Notes under the pieces: generated by a model
Told to the model about the DNA's origin: nothing
Seen by the model: only the letters and a program-made list of their open reading frames with translations
Database searches by the model: none
Program-made: the position numbers and the translations under genes
Assembly: GCA_014529385.2 (NCBI GenBank)
Contig: CM043944.1
Span: forward strand, 173,974,240 to 174,038,239
DNA length: 64,000 nt
Reading direction: 5' to 3'
Origin: Adiantum capillus-veneris
Taxonomy: Eukaryota > Streptophyta > Polypodiopsida > Polypodiales > Pteridaceae
In this document: positions 1-9,489 of the stretch, piece after piece
Layout of the letters: the number at the start of each line of letters is the position of its first letter
Position numbering within the stretch: the stretch's first letter is position 1

Positions 1-867
1 ATTATTGGATTCATAAGTGAGAGGGTTTTCTCGCTTGGAACACCAAGAAAAATAATTCTAAATGAATTATTGGAATTTTAAGTGAGATGGTTTTTCTCAC
101 TAGAGACATCCGAGTATAGAGTATTCCTAGTGCGTCATTCAAAGTAATGACGGGAGCACTGTGAACAGGAATATCTGTAAGGCCACCAGGAACGGGTACT
201 TTTGATGCGTCACATCGGATGGGTGACAGGGAGCATCGGGAAGAAGTATCCGACCATCCGGGAACGGACATCTCTGATGCGTCATAGGATGGGTGACATA
301 GAGCATCGTGAAGAGGATTGTGCCGTAAGTTCAGTAGGAAAGGACTAGGTGATGGGTATTCCTGATGCGTCACAAGGTGGGTGACGGGTGCATTGGAAAG
401 GGGATAACCATAGTCGAGAGGAAATCCGAACTGGAAAGAGGAATACGTGTAAAGACGCAAGCACAAGAATAAAGATGGGTTCTGAGAAGTTTTTCTTAAA
501 AAGCGGAATATTTTAATGAGTTTTCCGGGAAGAGCAGACGCTTTCCCGCGAGGAATCTATGTTTGCATTACATTTGTGCATGTGGTTGCATCCAGGGACG
601 CTTGGGAAGTGTTGAGAAAAGCATTGTTTTAAACTTATAAGGTTTTATTGAGTTTTTGGGCAGGTTCAGACCAATTTTGATATATACCGGCCGCCCACTT
701 AATAAGTGGACAACCACTTAGAAAATAAAGCAACAAAACCAGCCAGCAAATTCTCTCTCCCTATTTCGAGTAGAGCAGCGCAAAAAAAAAAAGAAACGAA
801 AAAAAAAAAGAAAAAAAAGAAAACGATGCGATCTCTACGCGAGCACCTATTCGTGCCGTGGCCGGGG
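1..867 (+). mobile_element. Left part of a long (~1.5 kb) gypsy-type LTR, split by a gypsy insertion
   Basis: This is the reverse complement of the LTRs at 9490-11013 and 14313-15795 and starts about 40 bp inside the LTR, so the true 5' terminus lies left of the window. It carries three copies of a module with TGATGCGTCA at 203, 275 and 363. The LTR resumes at 5797 after the inserted gypsy element. No protein is encoded; open frames across it are incidental. Confidence 0.85.
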
Positions 868-872
868 AGCTA
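868..872. repeat. Target site duplication AGCTA (left) of the gypsy-1 element
   Basis: AGCTA occurs here and again at 5797-5801, exactly flanking the TG...CA ends of the element. The uninterrupted site, seen in the LTR copies at 10.1 and 14.9 kb, reads GAGCTATAAAAG on the corresponding strand. Confidence 0.93.
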
Positions 873-1414
873 TGTCACAAAGTGATGACGTGGCGGACAA
901 CAGAAACCCTAAATTCTGCCAAAAACCCTAAAATTCTTGCAAACCCTAATTTTTGCCAAAAACCCTAAATTCCGGAAATCGCGGAGGCGGATTATTTTTT
1001 TTTTTTTTTTGGAAAATGATGAGCGATGCGAATTTTGCTATTGCTTTTTTTTATTAAAAAAAGAGAAAAGACTCTCTAAGAGAGAGAGAGAACTGATGCT
1101 TTTGATTTTTAAAGCTTTTGGGGCTCTGCTTTTGGGCATCCCTTGTAACCTTTAAATTAGTGGTGAGGGCCTCACTTCTCAGAGCATCTGGACGCAGAGT
1201 CTGAGAGTGAAACCCTAACCGCTCTCTTGTACTTTGATGATTGATTAATATAAAAAGAAATACCGAAAGGGGCGCCAGTCTTTGGGGCCAATATCTCTAG
1301 GCACGGAACTCCGCCAGGCCAGTGCAAATCTATTGTGATCTGTGAATTGTTTTGAAGTGGTTATTCGGTGCTGTCGCGGTTGATTCTTGACTTGGAGTGT
1401 CCAAGTCTGTTACA
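873..1414 (+). repeat. 5' LTR of gypsy-1
   Basis: Starts TGTCACAAAGTGATGACG and ends CTGTTACA. It contains four AAACCCTAA teloboxes spaced 18-19 bp apart (904, 923, 941, 960), a long T-run, an AG-rich stretch, and a downstream block (GGGGCGCCAGTC...) that recurs in related LTRs near 23.4 kb (reverse) and 28.05 kb. Confidence 0.93.
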
Positions 1415-1415
1415 G

Positions 1416-1427
1416 TGGTATCAGAGC
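1416..1427 (+). other. Primer binding site (tRNA-iMet) of gypsy-1
   Basis: TGGTATCAGAGC lies one base after the 5' LTR. This is the standard plant initiator-methionine tRNA complement used to prime minus-strand cDNA. Confidence 0.93.
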
Positions 1428-1484
1428 ACGGCCGATTTCTCTTCTACGGGAAATCCTATCCCCGAATTTTTTTCCGCGGCACCT

Positions 1485-2960
1485 ATGGCTTCAGGCAATG
1501 ATCAGTCAACTCCCTCTGCATCTGGAGATGCGGGCTGGGATCACAACGAAGATTTAGGCAGAGAGTATGGCCCGCCTTGGCCTACTTAGGCGAAGCGGCG
1601 AGAGATAGAGCGTCGCCAGTTGATCGGCGATGCAATAAAGATGATACTCAATTTTGCCAAGGATCCGAAGATGGCAAAATATATGAACCAGACCTCTTTG
1701 GAAGAGGTACAGACGGAGTGGCAGAGAACCACAACACCACTCCCGAAATCCGCTCTCAAGAAACCTTGTGCCTCCAAGAAAATATACGGAGCAGGAACTG
1801 GGGAACGTGGTTGATGCACGGATTGCTCAGCTTTTCGACGTGCAAAAGAAGGACAAAAAGCACGGCAAAAAGCAGAAGAAAGGCATTGACTTCCAGGGAT
1901 ATTTGGGTCGTCGGTTGACATTTGACAAGGCAAAGAAACGGAAGAAGCGTGTTCGATTTGAAGGAGTACCCAGTTCTTCTTCTTCTTCTTCTGACAGTTC
2001 TTCTAGCTCCTCGGATTAGAGCGAAGAAGACAAAAAAAGCAAAAAGTGAAGCAAGACACAAAGCTTCGGAAAGGGCAAGAAAAAGGCAAAGAAGGCTACC
2101 TCTCGCCCAGAGACTGACAGTTCTACTGAGGACTCGTCTACAGACAGCTCAGATTCCGATGACGGAAAGTTTTATGCGAACAAGAAGAATTTTTTTTACA
2201 AAGCCAACGAGTATGACTTTCTCGAAGATAAAAGCAAGAAAGTCCGAGAGTTTAAGGAAGGTGGCCACTCGATCAAGTTTGATACTTTTCAGGAGACTCA
2301 GATGCTTCGAAGGCTGTGTCTTTGACATCGCTTTCGCGGGAGGACGCTATTCAGAGCACTCCAAGATTCGGAGAGCTGCCTCTTACTTTAAGGGGAATGC
2401 TCGTACTTGGTAGTCCACGCTTCTATTAAGCAAGACTGTGCCAGTTACATGGCTGAAATTCAAGAGGCTTTTTATTTCTTCTTGGTTGACTCAAGAGTTT
2501 GAGCGAGATATACGAGCTGCTTGGAACCATCTCCGGATGACCAAGAGCGATACAGTGAATTCTTATTGTGAAAGATTCTGGAGCTCTTTTCTACCTGCCT
2601 CTTCATTCAAGAAGATCTCATTCAGAGAACAGATTGAGCGGTTTACCTTGGGTCTACCTACAGAGATCCGAGATCACTGCTTGAAACAGAAGTCAGCTTC
2701 TATTCAGGAGTTGATGAGTCATGCGAAGCGGGGCTTTGCCATTCACTCTGGCAGTCTGACCTCCCCCCAGATGAGGCCATGACACAACGAGCCGAACAGA
2801 CTTCTGGGAATGAAAGTAGACTGAAAAAGAGCAACCCAGAGAAAAAAAAGGATGCACGACCCTAGCTTACTCCTGAGGAGAGAGCTCGCTTCATCAGAGA
2901 GGGGAAGTGCTTTAGATGCGGGGAACATGGACATATTTCCGCGAAGTGCCCTGATAAGGC
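1485..2960 (+). pseudogene. Broken gag of gypsy-1 with CCHC zinc knuckle
   Basis: Gag forms the virus-like particle and binds element RNA. The likely start is the ATG at 1485 (M-A-S-G-N-D), but an in-frame stop follows after 34 codons and the reading must change frame several times. A Lys/Ser-rich region (about 1840-2150), a gag core (about 2270-2780) and a zinc knuckle C-F-R-C-G-E-H-G-H-I-S-A-K-C (2908-2949; CX2CX4HX4C) are seen. The knuckle keeps all four metal ligands although the frame around it is broken. The segment 3090-3330 may be a protease relic, but no D-S/T-G motif could be read there. Confidence 0.8.
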
Positions 2961-3593
2961 ACAGAAAGAACAGAATGATAAAGACAACGACAGGTCTGAG
3001 AGTTCGAGAGCAGCTGAGGAATGTGGCAGAAAAGGCAGATAGAAAAGTAGAACTGGTACCACATGGCGTGGGACTTGCACCGAATCAAATGAATGAAAGT
3101 ACAAACTTTGCCGCTTTTTTCGGGGCAAAGTGAAGGATCAGGAAGCTCTTTTGAAGGAGCCAAGGCCAACTTCTTTTCACTTGGAATTGGCGGCTCGATT
3201 TGGAACTACGCCCGACAGACTGACGCCACAGGCGGAGGTAGTTCGACTGGCACCCGGATGGGATGTTGCCATTACACCGAGCATTGGCATACTTCGTTTG
3301 CAATGACAGGGGTGTTCAGGGCACGTGAGTGACGTTCTACTCAGGATCCCTTGGTACCACAAGAACTACGCCGTGGTTGACTACCGGGCCGAGAAAGCGA
3401 CTTTGATAAATGAAGGGCTTAGAGATTGTACTTGAAGAACTTCAGTTTTCTTACTCATTCTTTTGGGAGAACTGAACGATGGATAAAAGTTGAATATGTT
3501 TTGACCTGAAGAAAAGAACGTCAAGATTTTTTTCTCCACGCTCATGCCGATTGCTTTTGAGAGGGCCTGAAGATCATACCATTGATCTGATAT

Positions 3594-4006
3594 TTGGAAG
3601 CACGCCACCGAAATCAGCCACCTTATCGTGTGAGCCGAGTACAGAATGAAAAGATTATGAACTCAGTGAAAGACCTCTTGAAAAAGGGTCTTGTCCAGCC
3701 TAGTACTTCACCGTATTGCTCTCCAGTGTTGTTGGTTTTGAAGAAAGACGGATCTTGGAGAATGTGCATCGATTATAGCACTCTCAACGAAATCACCATC
3801 AAGAACAGATTTCCGATTCCTAGGATCGAAGATATACTCGACGGGTTACAGGGATCCTCGTGCTTTAGCAGGATTGACTTGAAGAGTGGATATCATCAGA
3901 TCAGGATAGCGCCAGGAGATGTCTACAAGACAGCTTTTCGGACGACTTTTGGGTTATTTGAGTTTTTGGTGATGCCGTTTGGCTTAACCAATGCTCCTGC
4001 CTACAA
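3594..4006 (+). pseudogene. N-terminal half of gypsy-1 reverse transcriptase
   Basis: The frame matches the start of Ty3/gypsy [22 protein letters not shown], then W-R-M-C-I-D-Y, N-x-F-P-I-P-R-I, [14 protein letters not shown] and FGLTNAPA. The first catalytic Asp (in [11 protein letters not shown]) is present. Directly after FGLTNAPA the sequence switches to integrase-tail residues ([13 protein letters not shown]), so the YLDD palm motif, RNase H and integrase core were removed by an internal deletion with its junction near 4003-4008. The protein cannot polymerise DNA. Confidence 0.88.
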
Positions 4007-4666
4007 TAACACGATACACTCTTCGACGGGGAAGACGCCATGAGAGATTGTTGAAACTGCTGCGAAGGTTCCATCCTTCCTGAGCACGAAAGATTAGAAA
4101 TTTGAAGCGGATGAATATTCGCGAGACTTCGATACGGCTTTTGCCAAGGTTCGCGAGACTTTGCAGGAGTCTCAAGAACGACAGAAAAAGGCAGCGGATC
4201 GCCATCGTCGCGACTGGAAACTGAAGGAGGATGATTGGGTGCTCTTACTTTTGAGAAGGCACGCCTAAGAAAGAAAAAGGGAAAGGAGAGGCTTTTTCCA
4301 AAGCTTAGTATGTGATACTATGGACCTTTCCAGATTACTGACAAGATAAATGATGTCTCCTTCCGATTGAAACTGCCAGATACTTGGAGGATTCACAATG
4401 CATTGCATGTGAGTCTCTTGAAACCTGTTAAGGGTGATGTGCCTGATGATGGGGAGCCTGATGAGCAACCCAAAGTGGAAGAAAACGAGGAGATCCTTGT
4501 TCCTGAACAGATTTTGGCACATAATGATACGAAGAAAGGTAAAGTCCGAAGGCGGTTCTTGGTTAAGTTCAAGAACTTTCCTGCATTTGATGCGAAGTGG
4601 ATGGAGGAGGAGGACCTAGCAGATACTCCTCGGATTGTGAAACTTTACCTCGATGTTTTGGTTTAG
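4007..4666 (+). pseudogene. Integrase C-terminal remnant and chromodomain of gypsy-1
   Basis: After the deletion junction, residues of the integrase end follow (HSSTGKTP with E-I-V in a shifted frame, a Q-E-S-Q-E-R-Q-K-K-A-A-D-R-H-like stretch around 4165-4205, then the P-F-Q-I-T-D-K-I-N-D region near 4325). From 4367 one open frame runs through W-R-I-H-N-A-L-H-V-S-L-L-K-P, E-I-L-V-P-E-Q-I-L and R-R-F-L-V-K-F-K-N-F-P to W-M-E-E-E-D-L, which is the chromodomain fold (an aromatic cage is expected from the F/W positions). Chromodomains direct integration to modified chromatin. The 4367-4666 part is intact; the upstream part is frameshifted. Confidence 0.85.
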
Positions 4667-5240
4667 CATAGTCTACTCCAAACGGAACCGAGAACTCAGC
4701 TTGGCCGAAGATCTGGTGCAGTGGGATGCACAAGAGGGGAGTCACTCCACTCCTTTGTCAACAGATGCCTCGATTTTGATACTAAAGTCACTGATGTCTC
4801 TTTGAGCTTCAGGGATACTGAGAGCTGACAGTATTTTGCTGGATGACTTTATGAAATGGAATTCCTGATTATGATACTGATTTGTTCTTGACTTCTTGTG
4901 AGTGCAGGAACTGATAGACGAAGTGACTGCAGCATTTTGGTCTACTTGATCTCGAATAGACATGGTTGCAATAGGGGTTAGTCAATCGGACATCGATGAG
5001 GTCCCGATTGGACCTAGATGTGATTGCTAGCTACATTGCCGATAAATCATGGTCTAAGATCCGAATGAATGTTGAATGTCATGTGATGTCCTGTGATGTC
5101 TAGTGATGTCCTGTGATGTCGTGTGATGTGACTGTCGATTTTGTACATGTGCTAGATGTGTGTTCCTAGTACGTAGGTACTAACAGTCAGTGTCTGCTAA
5201 GACGGTTTATGGCGTAATCGCGGTCGATTACAATGCTTTC
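4667..5240 (+). other. 3' untranslated internal region of gypsy-1
   Basis: No coding frame. It holds a short tandem array of GTGATGTC-type units (about 5081-5132, period near 10 bp). The part 4850-5060 is homologous, in reverse, to 23925-24130, which ties the fragment there to the same family. Confidence 0.7.
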
Positions 5241-5252
5241 AAGAGGGGGGTA
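5241..5252 (+). other. Polypurine tract of gypsy-1
   Basis: AAGAGGGGGGTA sits immediately before the 3' LTR. It would prime plus-strand synthesis. Confidence 0.85.
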
Positions 5253-5796
5253 TGTCACAAAGTGATGACGTGGCGGACAGCAGAAACCCTAATTTCTGCC
5301 AGAAACCCTAAAATTCCTGCAAACCCTAATTTTTGCCAAAAACCCTAAATTCCGTAAATCGCGGAGGCGGATTATTAAAAAAAAAATAAAAAAATTGGAA
5401 AATGATGAGCGACGCGAATTTTGCTTTTGCTTTTTTTTATTAAAAAAGAGAAAAGACTCTCTAAGAGAGAGAGAACTGATGCTTTTGATTTTTAAAGCTT
5501 TTGGGGCTCTGCTTTTGGGCATCCCTTGTAAGCTTTAAATTAGTGGTGAGGGCCTCACTTCTCAGAGCATCTGGACGCAGAGTCTGAGAGTGAAACCCTA
5601 ACCGCTCTCTTGTACTTTGATGATTGATTAATATAAAAAGAAATACCGAAAGGGGCGCCAGTCTTTGGGGCCAATATCTCTTGGCACGGAACTCCGCCGG
5701 GCCAGTGCAAATCTATTGTGATCTGTGAATTGTTTTGAAGTGGTTATTTGGTGCTGTCCCGGTGATTCTTGACTTGGAGTGTCCAAGTCTGTTACA
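5253..5796 (+). repeat. 3' LTR of gypsy-1
   Basis: Nearly identical to the LTR at 873-1414. The four telobox copies are kept (5284, 5303, 5321, 5340). The largest difference is a homopolymer: T-rich in the 5' LTR and A-rich here (about 5377-5395). Confidence 0.93.
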
Positions 5797-6393
5797 AGCT
5801 ATAAAAGCACCACATGCCCTCACTGAAAGGGAGTTACCAACGTCAATAAGAGAAGACTCTGCCGCCAGATAATGCAAGAGATCGCGAGACTATGAAGCAC
5901 GGAAGTCGCTTTTCCCGCGCAAGAGCGACATGTATCTATTGTGGATTCGCCATACGAATTGTTGTCGCTTGTTTGCGTGTATGTTTGTAGGTACTTCATC
6001 GCGAAGGAGAAGCGAGAAGGCTTCGGCCTACGCTTGGGAATTCCGGGAATGGAATTCGGAATTTTTCTGCGGAGTCTCGACTCCGAGTAGAGACGGAAAA
6101 GGATTGAGAGCCCGTCTCTCGGATTTCCCTTACGGGAAGGAACGACCATCGAGTTAGAGAATTAGAACGGAGGGGTTTTCTCCGGTTCTTGTGCTTGTAA
6201 AAAGATTCTCCCTAATAAAGGATTCTCTGTAAGGGGGGGAACCAGCCTATCTTCTGGTCCCCAGTACTGTGTCGATCTTCTCACTCTCTCTCTCTCTATT
6301 TATTTCTCTCTATATATCCTCTGGCTTCAATATTAAGAGATGAATCTTATTTATCCGAGTATATTTTATTGCTATGCGCTCCCGTTTGTGACA
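5797..6393 (+). mobile_element. Right part of the long LTR split by gypsy-1
   Basis: Starts with the second AGCTA TSD, which rebuilds the LTR TATA box (GCTATAAAAGC). It carries AATAAA near 6214, a CT-rich stretch, and ends ...CGTTTGTGACA at 6393. No primer site follows. The next bases are L1-a ORF2 sequence, so this is a solo LTR or the 3' LTR of an element extending left of the window. Confidence 0.85.
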
Positions 6394-7006
6394 CAGTCTG
6401 TCTGGGGATCTCACAAAGCTAGAATGCTGTCACGCATCCTAAACCCTCAGTGTCATACAAAACCTCTCCCAAGCTGCCAGCTCAACTCCATGCACAATAG
6501 CATGGCTACCACCAATCTTGTCAGTGGGGTCCTCCAACATGTTGAAGTCACCCCCTATGCACCATTGCTCTGCCTGCGGCAGAGACTCAACAATCTGTGA
6601 CCAAAACTTTGCTCGTGCACTCGCCACATTGGGCGCATAGATGTTCAGGAAGCCCACAATACAACCCTGGGGCTTGAAGAACCTGCATAGTGATCCACTG
6701 AGCCGTGCCTGGCACAATAATCCCTCTGCCCACAATGACCTGCTGCAAAGAATCTGCAATAGTCATACATACCCCACCCTGGATGCCTCCAGGTCTAAAA
6801 GCAGCTGACTAAAAAGTATCATATCGTCCACACAAAAGCTGACCACAACGTCTAATGTGACTCTCACACAAGTGATGCTCCTGTAGCATAAGAATGTCAA
6901 TCTCTCCTCCCACAAGGCATCGCTGACGCTCCTGACGCAGTCGGCCCCTTTGAGGCTGAAACTGGGGCCCACCTAATCCCTGTACGATCCATGAGACGAT
7001 CCTCAT
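6394..7006 (-). pseudogene. ORF2 endonuclease domain of L1-a, 3' part lost
   Basis: ORF2 of an L1-type LINE starts at 7006 with M-R-I-V-S-W and reads into an apurinic-like endonuclease: I-D-I-L-M-L-Q-E-H-H-L, later F-L-N-I-Y-A-P and C-I-G-G-D-F-N-M-L-E-D. The domain nicks target DNA to prime reverse transcription. Frameshifts occur (for example near 6760-6810). The frame stops being LINE sequence at 6394, where the long LTR was inserted; reverse transcriptase would lie beyond it, left of the window. The best comparison is L1-b at 21400-22114, which has the same order and closely similar residues. Confidence 0.85.
7003..7006 (-). promoter_or_regulatory. ATGA overlap of ORF1 stop and ORF2 start in L1-a
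   Basis: On the minus strand the ORF1 stop TGA (7005-7003) overlaps the ORF2 start ATG (7006-7004). The same ATGA arrangement is kept in L1-b (22114-22111). In several LINEs such overlaps allow ORF2 translation by termination and re-initiation. Confidence 0.75.
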
Positions 7007-7911
7007 GGGGAGCGAGAGAGAACAGCTGCTGCCGCCGCAGGAGCTAAACGTGCTATCTTCGAGGCTGGCTTGGATGGGCAGTAATCCGCATCCGAGCTAC
7101 TAGGGATAAGCGTGACTGCAAAGAGTGCCTAGCCCAAGCCAAGTAGACCGAGACGTGCGTAAAGCAACCTCCTCTGTCCAGGAGTCCTCATGTATGTGTA
7201 CATAGCATGGCGGACACTGTGTATCAGCAAAAAAGTGAATCACAAATTACAGTGTGTCTACATCCTGCTGCGTTTGGAGGTGTCACAGCAAACTTGGCCA
7301 ATGGCCAAAGAGTGTGAAGCATGTCTGTAACCACTAGGTCTCCCATGTAGTGAGAGAACTCTAGGGCCTGTGTCTGTAGCCACTCCAACACTGAGTCAAA
7401 AAGTCCACTCAGTCTGGTCCCTGCCGCAAAGGGGAAAAGAGAAGCCAACCGCGCTAAGTCCAAGGCCTCTATCCCCCTAGCTGCAAGAAATAGAACATGG
7501 ACCCTGAAGCAGGTTGCCTCAAGGTCTGGTGAGGAGTCGCCGAGATATCGTGTAAAGTCGTAGGCAAAGAAGTCCCACCGACGCCGAATGTCGAAGCTCG
7601 TCAAAACACGAGGGACTGCTGCAAAGGGAGACGTCTGTACGAGAAGAGGGGTTCGCAAAAAAAGCTGTCCCTCTCTCGCCAAGTGACTTGTGGCAAAGGT
7701 GCTGCCAACAGATCTCCTAGGAGCCGAGGATGGCCCTGCCCCCTAGGTCGAGACTGTGGGACTGGAGCGGGAGGGGAGGGGGGGGGGGGGGAATGCGGGA
7801 GCAGGGGGAGGGGGAGGGGGGGGGGGGGGGATGCGGGAGCAGGGGGAGGGGGAGGCGAGGGGGATCGGCAAAGGTAGGAGGGCGAGCTGGAGAGGCGGAG
7901 GGAGCAGGAGG

Positions 7912-7912
<1 letters not shown>

Positions 7913-7956
<44 letters not shown>
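7913..7956 (+). repeat. Uninterrupted 44-nt poly(G) run
   Basis: Forty-four consecutive G, preceded by further G-rich runs from 7775. It lies in the proline-rich part of L1-a ORF1 (poly-Pro on the minus strand) and at the left edge of the tandem duplication. Its length may be affected by assembly error. Confidence 0.85.
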
Positions 7957-8563
7957 CTGAAGAGGAGGGGGGGCTGTCGAGGGTGAGGCTGAGGTGGAGG
8001 CGAGAGTAGGGACCTCGTCCTGCTGACGAGGGCTGAATAGGTTTCCCGTGGGAACCCACTGCTCTTGGGCAGGCACCTGAGGACCACTCTCGGTGCCAGG
8101 CTGTCGTTGAGGCCCCTGCCGTAGTCGACCATGTACCTGCTGCCATCCCTCCTCCGCTTGAGCCCCAGGCTTGGAGGGTGGCTCTGCATGTGTGCTTTGT
8201 GTCTTTGCCTGCTGCTGCTGGCCAGCCCTTGAAGACTCGGGCTAGGCATGTGGTGTAGGTCGGGGCCTCCTCCGTGGACAGGCCTTTGCAAGATGGCCAT
8301 CTGTCGACAAATGAAGCACTGATTCGGTAGGCCCGAATACTCCATGCTCTGTCTAAACCAACCCCCACTCATCGAAGGAAGTAGGATGATCTTCGGGAGA
8401 GTGTGGGTGTCCCTAACCAGAACACGAGCTGAGGGAATGCTGGCCGCCTTGGCAGCTATTGAGGCTGCCGTGCGAGGTGTCTCTAGGACAACTCCAATCG
8501 CTGAGCTTATCCTGGACAAAAGTGGTAGGTACTCAGGAAAAGAGACGGAGATGGGAAGGTCTG

Positions 8564-8850
8564 TGTCACAAACGGGAGCGCATAACAATATAAAATATAC
8601 TCGGATAAATAGAATTTATCACTTCATACTGAAGCCAAAGGATATAGAGAGAAATAAATAGAGAAAGAGAGAGAGAGAGCGAAAAGATCGACACAGTACT
8701 GGGACCAGAAGATGGGCTGGTCCCCCTCCTTAAAGAGAATCCTTTATTAAGGAGAATCTTTTTACAAGCACAAGAACCGGAGAAAACCCCTCCGTTCTAA
8801 ATCTCTGACTCGATGGTCGTTCCTTCCCGTAAGGGAAATCCGAGAGACGG
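8564..8850 (-). mobile_element. Extra fragment of the long LTR created by the tandem duplication
   Basis: Begins TGTCACAAACGGGAG after GTCTG, like the true LTR edge at 9490, and stops abruptly at the duplication breakpoint. It is not an independent insertion. Confidence 0.85.
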
Positions 8851-9484
8851 GCTGAAGAGGAGGGGGGAAACTCGGGGGGAGGGGGGGTTGTCGAGGGTGA
8901 GGCTGAGGTGGAGGCGGGAGTAGGGACCTCGTCCTGCTGACGAGGGCCGAATAGGTTTCCCGTGGGAACCCACTGCTCCTGGGCAGGCACCTGAGGACCA
9001 CTCTCGGTGCCAGGCTGTCGTTGAGGCCCCTGCCGTCGTCGACCATGTACCTGCTGCCATCCCTCCTCCGCTTGAGCCCTAGGCTTGGAGGGTGGCAGTG
9101 CATGTGTGCTCTGTGTCTTTGCCTACTGCTGTTGGCCAACCCTTGAAGACTGGGGCTGGGCATGTGGTGTAGGTCGGGGCCTCCTCCGTGGACAGGCCTT
9201 TGCAAGATGGCCATCTGTCGACAAATGAAGCACTGATTCGGTAGGCCCGAATACTCCATGCTCTGTCTAAACCAACCCCCACTCACCGAAGGAAGTAGGA
9301 TGATCTTCGGGAGAGTGTGGGTGTCCCTAACCAGAACACGAGCTGAGGGAATGCTGGCCGCCTTGGCAGCTATTGAGGCTGCCGTGCGAGGTGTCTCCAG
9401 GACAACTCCAATCGCTGAGCTTATCCTGGACAAAAGTGGTAGGTACTCCCTCCTCAAACCAGGAAAAGAGACGGAGATGGGAAG

Positions 9485-9489
9485 GTCTG
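9485..9489. repeat. Target site duplication GTCTG (left) of the LTR-A element
   Basis: GTCTG is repeated at 15796-15800. Joining the outer flanks with one copy restores an L1 ORF1 sequence collinear with L1-b at about 22760-22810. Confidence 0.92.

Larger units (their letters stand above)
873..5796 (+). mobile_element. Gypsy-1: chromodomain Ty3/gypsy element, internally deleted
   Basis: A 4924-bp LTR retrotransposon bounded by a perfect 5-bp TSD. It has two near-identical LTRs (542 and 544 bp, TGTCAC...TTACA), an initiator-Met primer site directly after the 5' LTR, and a purine tract before the 3' LTR. Gag with a CCHC knuckle, the N-terminal half of reverse transcriptase, and an integrase tail with a chromodomain are visible, so it belongs to the chromoviruses. 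The rest of RT, RNase H and the integrase core are missing, and gag is broken by several frameshifts and stops. It can only move if helped. LTR similarity implies a recent insertion. Confidence 0.93.
7003..9484 (-). pseudogene. ORF1 of L1-a, C-terminal two thirds (duplicated and frameshifted)
   Basis: ORF1 of plant L1-type LINEs is an RNA-binding chaperone. Reading leftward from 9484, the protein continues from the N-terminal part at 15801-16200: a DUF4283-like end (S-V-S-F-P-G-L-R-R-E-Y), A-R-V-L-V-R-D-T, then a zinc-knuckle start N-Q-C-F-I-C-R-Q-M, where a missing base shifts the GH.A..C half into another frame. A Pro/Gln-rich segment follows and then a conserved C-terminal region (7224-7560) ending at the ATGA overlap. 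An internal 895-bp tandem duplication repeats the middle part, and poly(G) on the plus strand encodes a long proline run. It cannot make a normal protein. Confidence 0.8.

Noticed and set aside
904-968. Possible interstitial telomere repeat
   Set aside because: AAACCCTAA units are separated by 9-10 unrelated bases and lie inside an LTR, so they are teloboxes, not a telomere array.
7601-8588. Long minus-strand frames rich in proline across 7.7-8.0 kb
   Set aside because: They come from poly(G)/G-rich runs inside L1-a ORF1; only one frame corresponds to the LINE protein and it is broken.
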